From an uncultured Clostridia bacterium (GTDB lineage: Bacteria > Bacillota > Clostridia > TANB77 > CAG-508), in the NCBI GenBank assembly GCA_934149165.1, contig CAKPDY010000033.1, forward strand, positions 1 through 15,282: a stretch of 15,282 bases of DNA. The letters run 5' to 3'. Numbering within the stretch: position 1 is the first letter of the stretch; every line of letters begins with the position of its first letter. The notes beneath the pieces were generated by a model. That model searched no databases, was not told the DNA's origin, and saw only the letters and a list, made by a program, of their open reading frames with translations. The translations under genes were made by a program, and so were the position numbers. This document shows positions 1 through 7,076 of this stretch, one piece after another.

Positions 1-82
1 TTGTAGAATTTGTTTTTATAACATTACCACATGCACATATAATTTCTGATTCTGTATAATTTGGATGTAATCCTTCTTTCAT
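1..82 (-). CDS. rpmE: 50S ribosomal protein L31, N-terminal part (runs off window)
   Basis: The visible 27 residues begin MKEGLHPNY and contain a Cys-Ala-Cys-Gly motif (C16, C18), the first half of the zinc-binding site of C+ type L31. The family is about 65-75 residues, so roughly 40 residues lie outside the window. The ATG at 80-82 is preceded by a GAGAGGTG-type Shine-Dalgarno site (91-98), and the protein starts exactly where L31 normally starts. L31 is a small protein of the large ribosomal subunit. Identification rests on the N-terminal signature only, but that signature is very characteristic. Confidence 0.9.
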   Translation of the reverse strand, partial: MKEGLHPNYTESEIICACGNVIKTNST

Positions 83-127
83 TTTGTATTCACCTCTCCC
101 TTGTAAATTTAAAATATACTATTTACT

Positions 128-156
128 ATATTATCATAATTAAAAATATTTTTCAA
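128..156 (-). promoter_or_regulatory. Sigma-A-type promoter of rpmE
   Basis: On the minus strand a TTGAAA -35 box (151-156) is separated by exactly 17 bases from a TAATAT -10 box (128-133), about 45 bases before the L31 start codon. This lets rpmE be transcribed independently of recG, whose stop lies 60 bases upstream. No strong terminator is visible between the two genes. Confidence 0.7.
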
Positions 157-215
157 TAGTTTTTCCGTATTTTTTCTTTTTTTGGCTACGGTTTAACACT
201 TTTTATTGCAAAATA

Positions 216-2261
216 TTAAATTTCAACTCTTTCTCCAAATTTACTATCCACAATTTTCCTTAATTTTACATTCTTTTCCATACTAAGATTTGGATCTTCA
301 CTAATAATTTCATTTGCAATAGACTGAACACTTTGTAAAATAGGCATATCTTCAAATAAATTAGCAATTTTAAATTCTGGTAAACCATGTTGTTTTGTTC
401 CAAAAAACTCACCACTACCACGAAGTTCCAAATCTTTTTCTGCAATTATAAAACCATTATTTGTATCTTGCATAATTTTCATTCTCTGTCTTATAACATC
501 TGAGCCACCATTATACTTCAAAATACAATATGACTGGTAATCTCCTCTTCCTACTCTACCACGTAACTGATGTAACTGAGCCAATCCAAACCTTTCTGCA
601 TTTTCAACAACCATTATACTTGAATTTGGAACATTTACTCCAACCTCTATAACTGTTGTAGAAATTAAAATATCTATTTGACCATCTTTAAACTTTTGCA
701 TTATTTCGTCTTTTTCTTTTGGCTTCATTTTTCCATGTATATACTCAACTTTGTAATCTTTAAAAATATTATTTTTATATTCTTCTGCAAGTTCAATTAC
801 AGAATTTGCATTTATTTCTTCATTTTCTTCAACTAATGGACACACTATATATGCTTGTCTACCTTCATTAATTTGTTTTTTTATAAAATTATTTACTCTT
901 TCAGTCATTGATTTAGTTACAGCATATGTTTCAATTTTTTTCCTATTTGGAGGTAATTCATCAATTATAGAAATATCTAAATCTCCATATAAAATTAAAG
1001 CAAGTGTTCTTGGAATTGGTGTTGCTGTCATAACTAATACATCTGGATTATTTCCTTTTCCTGCAATTGTGCTCCTTTGCCTTACACCAAACCTATGTTG
1101 TTCGTCTGTTATAACTAACCCTAAATTCTTAAAAATAACATTATCTTCTAAAATTGCATGTGTTCCTATTAAAATATCAATTTCCCCTGATTGTAATTTT
1201 TCTAAAATTTCTTCTTTCTTTTTTTTGGTAATACTACTAATTAACAAACCACATTTTATTCCATATTTATTTAAAATTTCTGTAAAGCTCTCCAAATGTT
1301 GTGTTGCAAGTATTGCAGTAGGTGCCATTACAGCTACTTGATAACCGCTTTTTACTGCTTTATATGCAGATATAATTGATACTATTGTTTTTCCAGAACC
1401 TACATCACCTTGTAGTAATCTATTCATTGCTTTTTGACTTTCCATATTATTGTCAATTTCTTCTAAAACTTTAAGTTGTGCATTTGTTAATTTAAATGGT
1501 AAATCATTTATAATTTCTGATATTTTTACATTTTCATTAAATTTTATTCCTATTTTTTCTTGAGTATATTGTTGTTTCAAACTTAACAGAGCAAGTTGCA
1601 TTCCCAATAATTCTTCAAAAACAAGCCTTGTTCTTGCTTTTTTAAAATCTGAAAATTCTTTTGGAAAATGTATATTATGTATTGCATTATTTATATTTAG
1701 CAAATTATATTGTTTTCTTATATATTCTGGAATTGTTTCTTCCAACTCTCCTTCAATTTCATTTAAACCATTCTCAATTATTTGCCTTATAGTATTTTGT
1801 GAAAGTTTATATGTAAGTGGATATATTGGAACTATTTTTCCTGTATTTTTTTGTGTTTCTTCAATATCAAATACTGGTGAATTCATTTCAATTCTGTTTC
1901 CTTTTTTTGATATTTTTCCATAAAAGCTATATTGTGTTCCTACAACAAACATTTTTTTTAAGTATGATTGATTATACCATGTTATAGTACATGGTCCTGT
2001 TTCATCTCTTATTATTAATTTATATAAAACCAAATTTTTTCTAATTTTTAATTCTAACATTTTTGAAACTACAAAACCCTTAATTAGTACTTCTTCACCA
2101 TCTACAACTTGGCTTATTAATTTAGGTTTACTTCTATCTTCATAATCTCTTGGGTAATATGTTATTAAATCTGATAATGTATATATTCCTAATTTATTTA
2201 GTAATAACACACGGTTTGGACCTACACCTTTAACATATTTTACGTCATTGTTTAAATCCAT
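216..2261 (-). CDS. recG: ATP-dependent DNA helicase RecG
   Basis: RecG is a double-stranded DNA translocase that regresses stalled replication forks and processes branched recombination intermediates. The 681-residue product has the normal family length. The N-terminal wedge/OB-fold part (about 1-170) opens with a helix-hairpin-helix-like KGVGPNR. The helicase core follows: Walker A GDVGSGKT (285-292), motif II DEQH (386-389), motif III TATPIPRT (412-419), motif VI QLRGRVGRG (565-573), then the RecG C-terminal GSGEFFGTKQHG segment (615-626). The ATG at 2259-2261 follows an AAAGGAG site at a good distance. A separate promoter sits just upstream, at the end of the LD-carboxypeptidase gene. All motifs are intact, so the enzyme should be functional. 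Confidence 0.97.
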   Translation of the reverse strand: MDLNNDVKYVKGVGPNRVLLLNKLGIYTLSDLITYYPRDYEDRSKPKLISQVVDGEEVLIKGFVVSKMLELKIRKNLVLYKLIIRDETGPCTITWYNQSYLKKMFVVGTQYSFYGKISKKGNRIEMNSPVFDIEETQKNTGKIVPIYPLTYKLSQNTIRQIIENGLNEIEGELEETIPEYIRKQYNLLNINNAIHNIHFPKEFSDFKKARTRLVFEELLGMQLALLSLKQQYTQEKIGIKFNENVKISEIINDLPFKLTNAQLKVLEEIDNNMESQKAMNRLLQGDVGSGKTIVSIISAYKAVKSGYQVAVMAPTAILATQHLESFTEILNKYGIKCGLLISSITKKKKEEILEKLQSGEIDILIGTHAILEDNVIFKNLGLVITDEQHRFGVRQRSTIAGKGNNPDVLVMTATPIPRTLALILYGDLDISIIDELPPNRKKIETYAVTKSMTERVNNFIKKQINEGRQAYIVCPLVEENEEINANSVIELAEEYKNNIFKDYKVEYIHGKMKPKEKDEIMQKFKDGQIDILISTTVIEVGVNVPNSSIMVVENAERFGLAQLHQLRGRVGRGDYQSYCILKYNGGSDVIRQRMKIMQDTNNGFIIAEKDLELRGSGEFFGTKQHGLPEFKIANLFEDMPILQSVQSIANEIISEDPNLSMEKNVKLRKIVDSKFGERVEI

Positions 2262-2320
2262 AGTTTTTCTCCTTTGTTTTTTAGCATAATTACATATACT
2301 AAATCTGACTATTTTTTTAT

Positions 2321-2349
2321 ATTATATATTGGTTAATATAATTTGGCAA
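2321..2349 (-). promoter_or_regulatory. Probable recG promoter
   Basis: On the minus strand TTGCCA (2344-2349) and a consensus TATAAT (2321-2326) are 17 bases apart, 60 bases before the recG start. The site lies directly after the stop codon of the upstream gene, so recG need not depend on read-through. Confidence 0.6.
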
Positions 2350-2352
2350 GTC

Positions 2353-3363
2353 TCACATTTCAAAACAAATACTTCCTCTTCCATTCTCACACTCTACACT
2401 AGCTATTGCACCATTTATAATTGTAAAACAAGGGCCTTTATGTGACACATCTGCATCATAAATTATAGGAATTTTCAATTCATAAATAACACTATCCTTA
2501 AGTGCTTGTTCCATAGTATAATCTAAGCAAGAAATTTCTGCTCCATTTCTACCAAATATAATACCTTTAGTATACTTAAAATATCCAAGTTCATTTAACT
2601 TCCATAGTGTACGAATAAGTTCTTCTTTTGATAATTCACAATTATCAAAATACCATATAATACCATCTTCTTTGTATTTTTCATTAAACTGTTTTGTTCC
2701 ATCATACTTTGTACCTGCAAGTTCTGAAATTATATCTAAACATCCTCCTATAATTCTACCTGTTATATTTGCTTTTTTATTATCTAATACCTTCCATTCA
2801 ACTTTAGTGGTAAAATTATAACCTTCTAAACCTGTTATTCTTTCTGCTCTTTCATTTTCATATAATTCATAACTTTGTTGTTCTATTAAGTTTCCTTGTA
2901 ATATTTCTAAATTTTCAATAACACTTCTATCATATACTTCTGCACCATATTCTCCAAAATTATTTCCGTATATTGTTGCTATATCATATTTTGTTGTTAT
3001 TGGAAATAACAAGCCTGTTGGGTCTGAAAAACCTTGTATAAATTTTGGATTTTCAATTAATTTATTAAAATTCACATATGGCAATATTTCGACCAAAAAT
3101 TCTCCTCCAGCCGCACACATTATAAAATTTATATCTTTGTTTCCAAACATCTCATTTATTTCATCTGCCCTTATTTTAGCAGGTGCACTTCTTGCCTTTA
3201 TATTTGCTGATATATTTTTTGACAAAATACAATTGTATCCCATCTTTTGTAAGTTTAATTTTGCATTTTCAAATCTATTTACATATAACTCATTATATGC
3301 ACCACTTGATGGTGCTGGAACTCCTATTATATTCCCTTTTTGTAAAAATTTTGGATATAACAT
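2353..3363 (-). CDS. S66-family LD-carboxypeptidase / MccF-like serine peptidase
   Basis: S66 peptidases remove the terminal D-residue of murein tetrapeptides (LdcA) or cleave microcin C-type conjugates (MccF). The 336-residue protein has the family layout: start KGNIIGVPAPSS, nucleophile elbow GFSDPT with Ser113, and a C-terminal DADVSH segment with His308. The acidic member of the Ser-Glu-His triad should sit 68 residues before the His, as in LdcA (217/285) and MccF (243/311). That position here is Asp240, in YFDNCEL, where relatives have FLE. The spacing and the otherwise full conservation suggest a conservative Glu-to-Asp change rather than loss of activity. There is no signal peptide, consistent with a cytoplasmic enzyme. 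The AAAGGAG site lies 11 bases from the ATG, slightly long. LdcA versus MccF function cannot be decided from sequence alone. Confidence 0.85.
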   Translation of the reverse strand: MLYPKFLQKGNIIGVPAPSSGAYNELYVNRFENAKLNLQKMGYNCILSKNISANIKARSAPAKIRADEINEMFGNKDINFIMCAAGGEFLVEILPYVNFNKLIENPKFIQGFSDPTGLLFPITTKYDIATIYGNNFGEYGAEVYDRSVIENLEILQGNLIEQQSYELYENERAERITGLEGYNFTTKVEWKVLDNKKANITGRIIGGCLDIISELAGTKYDGTKQFNEKYKEDGIIWYFDNCELSKEELIRTLWKLNELGYFKYTKGIIFGRNGAEISCLDYTMEQALKDSVIYELKIPIIYDADVSHKGPCFTIINGAIASVECENGRGSICFEM

Positions 3364-3444
3364 ATGTGCAATTGCTCCTTTCTATTATTCATGTTTTTTA
3401 TACATATTTTTAATCTTTTTAAATTTTTTAACACTTCTTTTTTG

Positions 3445-4152
3445 CTATTTTTTTAATGTATTTAAAAATTCTTTTTCATCTTTACTAACACGATATGAAT
3501 CTCTAATTTTGCTAATTGATTTATTATGAGTAAATGTATTCATCTTATTATCTTTTATAAACCCAAGTGTTTCAATTGGAAATTTAATGTACATTTCACA
3601 TACAAGCCATGCTTCTGCCATATTTATATAATATTTTTCTGATTGTATTTTATTTAATGTTTCAAATATTGTATTTAAATACTCTTTTTTCACAAAATGA
3701 CTAAGTATTGTAACAATTCCTACACGAGATATAAATTCCTGTTGGCTTAAAGCTAATTTTATTGATTCATTAAAATATTTTTCTTCGTATTTATTAACTA
3801 TTTTTATTGAATTACAAAATGTATCACATAATGCCCAATTATCAATTTTTTTTATATGTTCTTTGAAATATTTATAAAACACCTTCTCATCTTTTATATG
3901 AGAAATAACAAGCCCTTGTATCATAATTTCTTCATAGTAATTATCTTGTGCAAATTTCAAAAATTCTTCTATGTTAGTTTTTGATATTTCTTTTGCTATT
4001 TTGCGCATATGTGGTAATCTAATTCCTAACATTTCATATTTACAGTTTAAACATAGTGAACTATGAAATTTTTTGTATTCTTCATCTTTTATGGTTATTA
4101 GATATTTTATGAAATCTTGATATGTTTCTTTATTCCAGTTGCTTGGTATCAT
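3445..4152 (-). CDS. AlkD-like DNA alkylation repair protein (HEAT-repeat glycosylase family)
   Basis: AlkD-type proteins are all-helical HEAT-like glycosylases that excise N3- and N7-alkylpurines without base flipping. The 235-residue product has the family's length. The active-site residues known in Bacillus cereus AlkD (W109, D113, R148, W187) have clear counterparts: Trp106 and Asp110 in DNWALCD, Arg143 in ISRVG, and Trp182 in AEAWLV. The C-terminal NKSISKIRDSYRV stretch is also typical. The ATG at 4150-4152 is preceded by a strong AAAGGAG site. The gene is 51 bases downstream of the HAM1-like gene, close enough for co-transcription. It ends in TAG, showing that amber is a normal stop in this genome. 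Confidence 0.88.
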   Translation of the reverse strand: MIPSNWNKETYQDFIKYLITIKDEEYKKFHSSLCLNCKYEMLGIRLPHMRKIAKEISKTNIEEFLKFAQDNYYEEIMIQGLVISHIKDEKVFYKYFKEHIKKIDNWALCDTFCNSIKIVNKYEEKYFNESIKLALSQQEFISRVGIVTILSHFVKKEYLNTIFETLNKIQSEKYYINMAEAWLVCEMYIKFPIETLGFIKDNKMNTFTHNKSISKIRDSYRVSKDEKEFLNTLKK

Positions 4153-4203
4153 TGTTTGTCTCCTTTGCTATTTTTAAATTTTATAATATAATTTTTGTAA
4201 TAA

Positions 4204-4794
4204 CTATTTGATTGATATATGGCTCCCATTCTCACTATTGTACCACTTTTTAAATTCTTCTAATGAACTAACAGAATTATATCTAACCCTATTATCACGC
4301 TCTTCATCAGTCATTTGTGCTAGTGTTTTACTATATCCATCAGGTTTGAAAATATACCATAAATCAGACCATTTTTTATTTGAATCATTTCCTAACACAT
4401 TTTCAGTTAAAGTTCCTTCATGTTTTCCCATAAATTGATGTAATTCTTTTCCATCATAATATGATAAACATTCCACAAATCTACATTTTCTATTTTCTTT
4501 TCCTTCCATTAATTTTAGTAATCCTTCAATTCCTAATGTTTCTAAAGAAAAATTTACAAATGAGCGTGGGAATCCATTTAACTCATCTATCCAAAATCCG
4601 CTATCTTGTGATATACATGGTTTATTTACTATTTTATATGCTTCCATAACTTTATATTTAGAAATAAATTTAACATCATCACTTCGTGGTTCTTCTAACT
4701 CATATTCATATACTTTAAAATTTATATTTTTAAATTGCCTTTCTGCTGCTGCTATTTTTCCTTTGTTATGTGTTACAAAAACTATTTCTTCCAT
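4204..4794 (-). CDS. Divergent HAM1/ITPase-type non-canonical purine NTP pyrophosphatase
   Basis: HAM1/RdgB enzymes hydrolyse dITP, ITP and XTP to monophosphates, keeping deaminated purines out of DNA. The 196 residues match the family in length and order. The N-terminal THNKGKI (8-14) corresponds to the usual (S/T)xNxGK phosphate-binding motif. SQDSGFWIDELNGFPRS (62-78) corresponds to the DDSGL.VDALNG.PG segment. FKPDGYSKTLAQM (149-161) corresponds to F.P.G..KT.AEM. The usual C-terminal SHR purine-recognition motif is not obvious; RVRYNS (169-174) occupies that region, so substrate preference may differ from RdgB. A GAAGGAA ribosome binding site precedes the ATG. It is followed by the alkylation repair gene, a plausible nucleotide-damage neighbourhood. 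Confidence 0.75.
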   Translation of the reverse strand: MEEIVFVTHNKGKIAAAERQFKNINFKVYEYELEEPRSDDVKFISKYKVMEAYKIVNKPCISQDSGFWIDELNGFPRSFVNFSLETLGIEGLLKLMEGKENRKCRFVECLSYYDGKELHQFMGKHEGTLTENVLGNDSNKKWSDLWYIFKPDGYSKTLAQMTDEERDNRVRYNSVSSLEEFKKWYNSENGSHISIK

Positions 4795-4855
4795 TACAAT
4801 TCCTTCTTTCTTTTTAATTTATAAAATACTTATTATCTTTTATTATAATATCATG

Positions 4856-4868
4856 TATTTCGGAAATA
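4856..4868. promoter_or_regulatory. 13-bp palindrome between WYL regulator and HAM1-like gene
   Basis: TATTTC-G-GAAATA is a perfect inverted repeat about one central base. It lies 62 bases before the HAM1-like start, just upstream of a TATAAT (4843-4848 on the minus strand). No T-run follows on either strand, so it is operator-like rather than terminator-like. Binding by the adjacent WYL protein is speculation. Confidence 0.3.
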
Positions 4869-4880
4869 TTAATGTCACAA

Positions 4881-5360
4881 TTATTTTTTTATAGAATTTT
4901 TTACTTGAAATTTTTCTTCTAATATTTCATATTCTTTTATATCATCTAGTTTAAATAACCTTATCTCTTTTCTTAGTTCACAAAAAGCAGCAATATACCA
5001 TTTGTCCATATATATAAATAATTCTGCAGGATGTACAATTCTTTCTGTTATACCTGAATTAACAGAAAGAAATTTTATTTTTACTTTATTTTTATTTTTT
5101 ATGGCATTTTTCATAATAATATACATTTCTTCTTTTATCTCATCTTCTATTTTTAGAAAATTACTGTTTTCATACAACTGGTATCCACCATATTTTCCTG
5201 TATATGATTTTAAGTATATCCCTGCTTGTTCTAATTCTAATTTATATTGTCTTATCATTCTATCTGATACTTCTAGCTTTTGTGATATACTTGAAATACT
5301 GTGTATTTTTTTATCTTTTAGTATTTGTAACATGTTTAACATATTAGAAATTTTACTCAT
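4881..5360 (-). CDS. Small HTH-WYL domain transcriptional regulator
   Basis: The 159-residue protein has an N-terminal winged helix-turn-helix (about 1-62: SISSISQKLEVSDRMIRQYKL, then a GGYQL wing). A compact WYL domain follows (about 86-150), with IVHPAELF (108-115), the name-giving WYI (121-123) and RLFKLDDIKEYEIL (134-147). WYL domains sense nucleic-acid or nucleotide ligands and often control stress, phage-defence or DNA-damage genes. Typical YafY/PafC-type members are 220-330 residues; this one lacks the long linker and the C-terminal extension, yet both core domains look whole. The ATG follows an AGAGG site. A good promoter lies about 115 bases upstream (5478-5505). The target is unknown; the HAM1-like gene 86 bases downstream is the obvious neighbour. 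Confidence 0.82.
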   Translation of the reverse strand: MSKISNMLNMLQILKDKKIHSISSISQKLEVSDRMIRQYKLELEQAGIYLKSYTGKYGGYQLYENSNFLKIEDEIKEEMYIIMKNAIKNKNKVKIKFLSVNSGITERIVHPAELFIYMDKWYIAAFCELRKEIRLFKLDDIKEYEILEEKFQVKNSIKK

Positions 5361-5477
5361 TTTCCGCCTCTTTATTTAGAATAATTTGTCTTTTTGCTGC
5401 AAAATAACAATATAAAATTATATTTTTTCTCTTTTTTCATTTTTATCATCCATACATAATTTTATTTTTATGAAATT

Positions 5478-5505
5478 ATTATATCGCAAATTATTATAAT
5501 TTCAA
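5478..5505 (-). promoter_or_regulatory. Probable promoter of the WYL regulator, with overlapping inverted repeat
   Basis: On the minus strand TTGAAA (5500-5505) and TATAAT (5478-5483) are 16 bases apart. The arms GAAATTAT (5472-5479) and ATAATTTC (5496-5503) form an inverted repeat covering both boxes, the usual geometry of an autoregulatory operator. AT-richness makes chance repeats more likely, so the operator reading is tentative. Confidence 0.5.
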
Positions 5506-5514
5506 GTATAATAA

Positions 5515-5630
5515 TTAAGATACAGAAATTACGTTTCCATGATTTTTTATGTTTATTTCATACATATTTGTTATTACTATATTAGATATTTCTTCTGCAT
5601 ATTTTTTTGATATTCTTTTATTTCAATCAT
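5515..5630 (-). pseudogene. Remnant of the N-terminus of a GNAT-like acetyltransferase
   Basis: An AGGGGAG site (5637-5643) is followed at 5628-5630 by ATG and a short frame reading MIEIKEYQK. After a run of seven A residues (5602-5608) the reading must shift by one base to continue as KYAEEISNIVITN and MYEINIKNHG, ending at TAA (5515-5517). One extra A in the run would join the two parts. The joined sequence resembles the first 40 residues of GNAT N-acetyltransferases (IREY..KYAEEISNII.RNL.EIN). Everything downstream of that is missing, so this is a truncated, frameshifted relic. The family call rests on pattern memory over a short stretch. The rest of the 430-base gap between 5361 and 5790 shows nothing else I can support apart from the WYL promoter. 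Confidence 0.4.
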
Positions 5631-5790
5631 AATAATCTCCCCTATCTTTCATTTTTTATAAAATTTATATAATTTGACATGTTATACATTCTGTTCATTA
5701 TATGTCACAGTTATTGTTCCATTGTGTTACATATAGTACACTGTATTCCCATCAATTGTTGCTTTATTTACACTGTTTACCATACTACTA

Positions 5791-6375
5791 CTATAAATCC
5801 GGAGCCCTCAAAATCTTTTTAGTATTCATTCCCCAAGCCAATTTACAAGGAGCCTCAGTTTCAAGCATATTTTTACTTCCAGCATCATACTGTCTACCAC
5901 GACCGCCATATATTGCAATATGACCATTGTAGCATAATATGTCACCTGGCATAATTTCATCTTTAGCCACTTCTTTCCAACCTTTTTTAGTTAAATATCT
6001 AATCAAATTATTTGCACCATTTAAATAATTATCAATATGCTCTTGTTTAGTTAAATATCCAGTTTCCTGAAGTACCCAAGAAACATAAGTCGCACAGCAA
6101 GTATTATGATATGCTGTTTTAGATAATTCAAAAGTAGCATTTAACCCACAATTTCCATCATGGTTGCATCTATAATCATATGTACAATATCCATAATTAT
6201 TTTCTCTCATATAATCATGGATTTCTTTTGCTTTTATAGAAATTTTGTTATCTATTACAGGTTCATTTTCTAGATTATTTGAATTTATTTGAATTTTATT
6301 ATTTATTAAAATTATGCCAATTATAACTGCAGATATTATTAAATACGCTATTATAAATATTTTAATTTTTTTCAT
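5791..6375 (-). CDS. Membrane-anchored NlpC/P60-like cysteine peptidase (putative cell-wall hydrolase)
   Basis: The 194-residue protein starts with KK and a hydrophobic segment (4-24), a signal anchor that places the rest outside the cell. The catalytic part has papain-like NlpC/P60 or CHAP features: CCATYVSWVLQETG (93-106) with Cys94 in the nucleophile position, PGDILCYNGHIAIYGG (143-158) with His152, and YDAGS (163-167), where Asp164 could be the third residue. Such domains cut amide bonds in peptidoglycan stem peptides. The stretch before the active site is unusually cysteine-rich (C64, C70, C76, C93, C94), suggesting disulfides or a metal site. A GGAGG site precedes the ATG and an extended -10 promoter lies upstream. 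It sits at the edge of the decayed island but looks intact. NlpC/P60 versus CHAP is uncertain. Confidence 0.7.
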   Translation of the reverse strand: MKKIKIFIIAYLIISAVIIGIILINNKIQINSNNLENEPVIDNKISIKAKEIHDYMRENNYGYCTYDYRCNHDGNCGLNATFELSKTAYHNTCCATYVSWVLQETGYLTKQEHIDNYLNGANNLIRYLTKKGWKEVAKDEIMPGDILCYNGHIAIYGGRGRQYDAGSKNMLETEAPCKLAWGMNTKKILRAPDL

Positions 6376-6408
6376 TTATATCCTCCAACTATTTCTTCGT
6401 GTAAATCA

Positions 6409-6436
6409 ATTATATCATTTTATAAAATATAAACAA
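6409..6436 (-). promoter_or_regulatory. Promoter of the cysteine peptidase gene (extended -10)
   Basis: On the minus strand TGATATAAT gives a consensus TATAAT (6409-6414) with the extended TG, and TTGTTT (6431-6436) lies 16 bases upstream. It is about 35 bases before the start codon. Confidence 0.6.
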
Positions 6437-6531
6437 AATTTTATATTTTCTTTCCCTTCAAGAGAATAATGCATGTAACTAACGATTCTGTTGAAGTCAA
6501 AGACGGATGTGATGCTTGTTGGGTAAATCTC

Positions 6532-6551
6532 TATTCTGAGGCCTCAGAATA
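6532..6551. repeat. Perfect 20-bp palindrome
   Basis: TATTCTGAGGCCTCAGAATA is identical on both strands with no central spacer. It is markedly GC-richer than its surroundings and closes a GC-richer islet (about 6467-6551). No T-run follows it on the plus strand, so it is not a typical terminator; a protein-binding site or a recombination scar are the alternatives. A short plus-strand frame (6471-6554, 27 codons beginning MHVTNDSVEVKDG) ends inside its right edge, but lacks a convincing ribosome binding site and is not called as a gene. Confidence 0.6.
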
Positions 6552-6579
6552 ACACCATTTTAATCAAAAAACAAAAAGA

Positions 6580-6644
6580 GATAATGTAAAATAAAGTGTG
6601 TAAGTTAAAGGTACCAAAACTTATGCACTTTATTTTACACTATC
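6580..6644 (-). terminator. Long imperfect inverted repeat: probable terminator or IS-end relic
   Basis: Two 27-base arms (6580-6606 and 6618-6644) pair with three mismatches around an 11-base loop that contains GGTACC. Read on the minus strand the hairpin is followed by a T-rich run (TCTCTTTTTGTTTTTTG), as expected of an intrinsic terminator for the minus-strand fragment ending at 6675. The arms are long and AT-rich, unlike the compact GC-rich terminator near 14950, so fused transposon ends (a MITE-like relic) remain possible. I see no flanking target duplication. Confidence 0.5.
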
Positions 6645-6674
6645 AAATTTTCCTAAATTATTGACATGTATTTT

Positions 6675-7076
6675 CTATTTAACTTCAAATTCTAGTCTTT
6701 CAAAAATTTCGCTTATACTATAAGGTCTAAATTTTCCTTTAGTTTGCTTTGTTCTTTCCATATAAAATTCTTTATCATATATTTTCCCTGTTAATTTAAC
6801 TTCTGGTGTGCCTAGATGTCCTTTCAAATACAAATTTCCTTTTCTATGTTCAATATTCTCTTTCATATCGACATTAAATAGAATAATTAAATTTTCTTCA
6901 TTAACTCTACATATTACAAATTTTAAATCAATATATGAGTATTCTACATTTGTTGAATAATCAAATATTGTTTCAGTTTCATTATATCTTAAATATATTT
7001 TTTTATTGCTATCTATATATTTTACATATCCTAAACTTTCAAACTTGTCTTTTACTTTTTCTCCTGTATAAATATT
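6675..7076 (-). pseudogene. Start-less ORF of unknown function behind the two-TM protein gene
   Basis: After the TAA of the upstream membrane protein gene (7077-7079), the same frame stays open for 133 codons to a TAA at 6675. The first residues are NIYTGEKVKDKFESLG and the last RPYSISEIFERLEFEVK. The only ATG is at codon 71 (6864-6866) and has no ribosome binding site, whereas an AGGAG lies at 7059-7063 with no usable start after it. The composition looks coding, and the most likely reading is a gene that lost its 5' end. A nonsense split of one longer gene is the alternative, but the upstream protein ends in a natural basic tail after its TM segment. I do not recognise the family, and no membrane segment is seen. 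Confidence 0.5.

Noticed and set aside
83..215. Terminator between recG and rpmE formed by CCGTA and TACGG
   Set aside because: The stem is only 5 bp with a 17-base loop and no T-run follows on the minus strand.
5679..5705. Plus-strand promoter beginning with TTGACA at about 5679
   Set aside because: The matching -10 is poor (ATTATA) and no plus-strand gene or RNA that I can support follows; it lies in the upstream region of a minus-strand relic.
6675..6866. An independent 63-residue protein starting at the ATG at 6864-6866
   Set aside because: There is no ribosome binding site, and the same frame is coding-like for another 70 codons upstream, so the ATG is an internal methionine.
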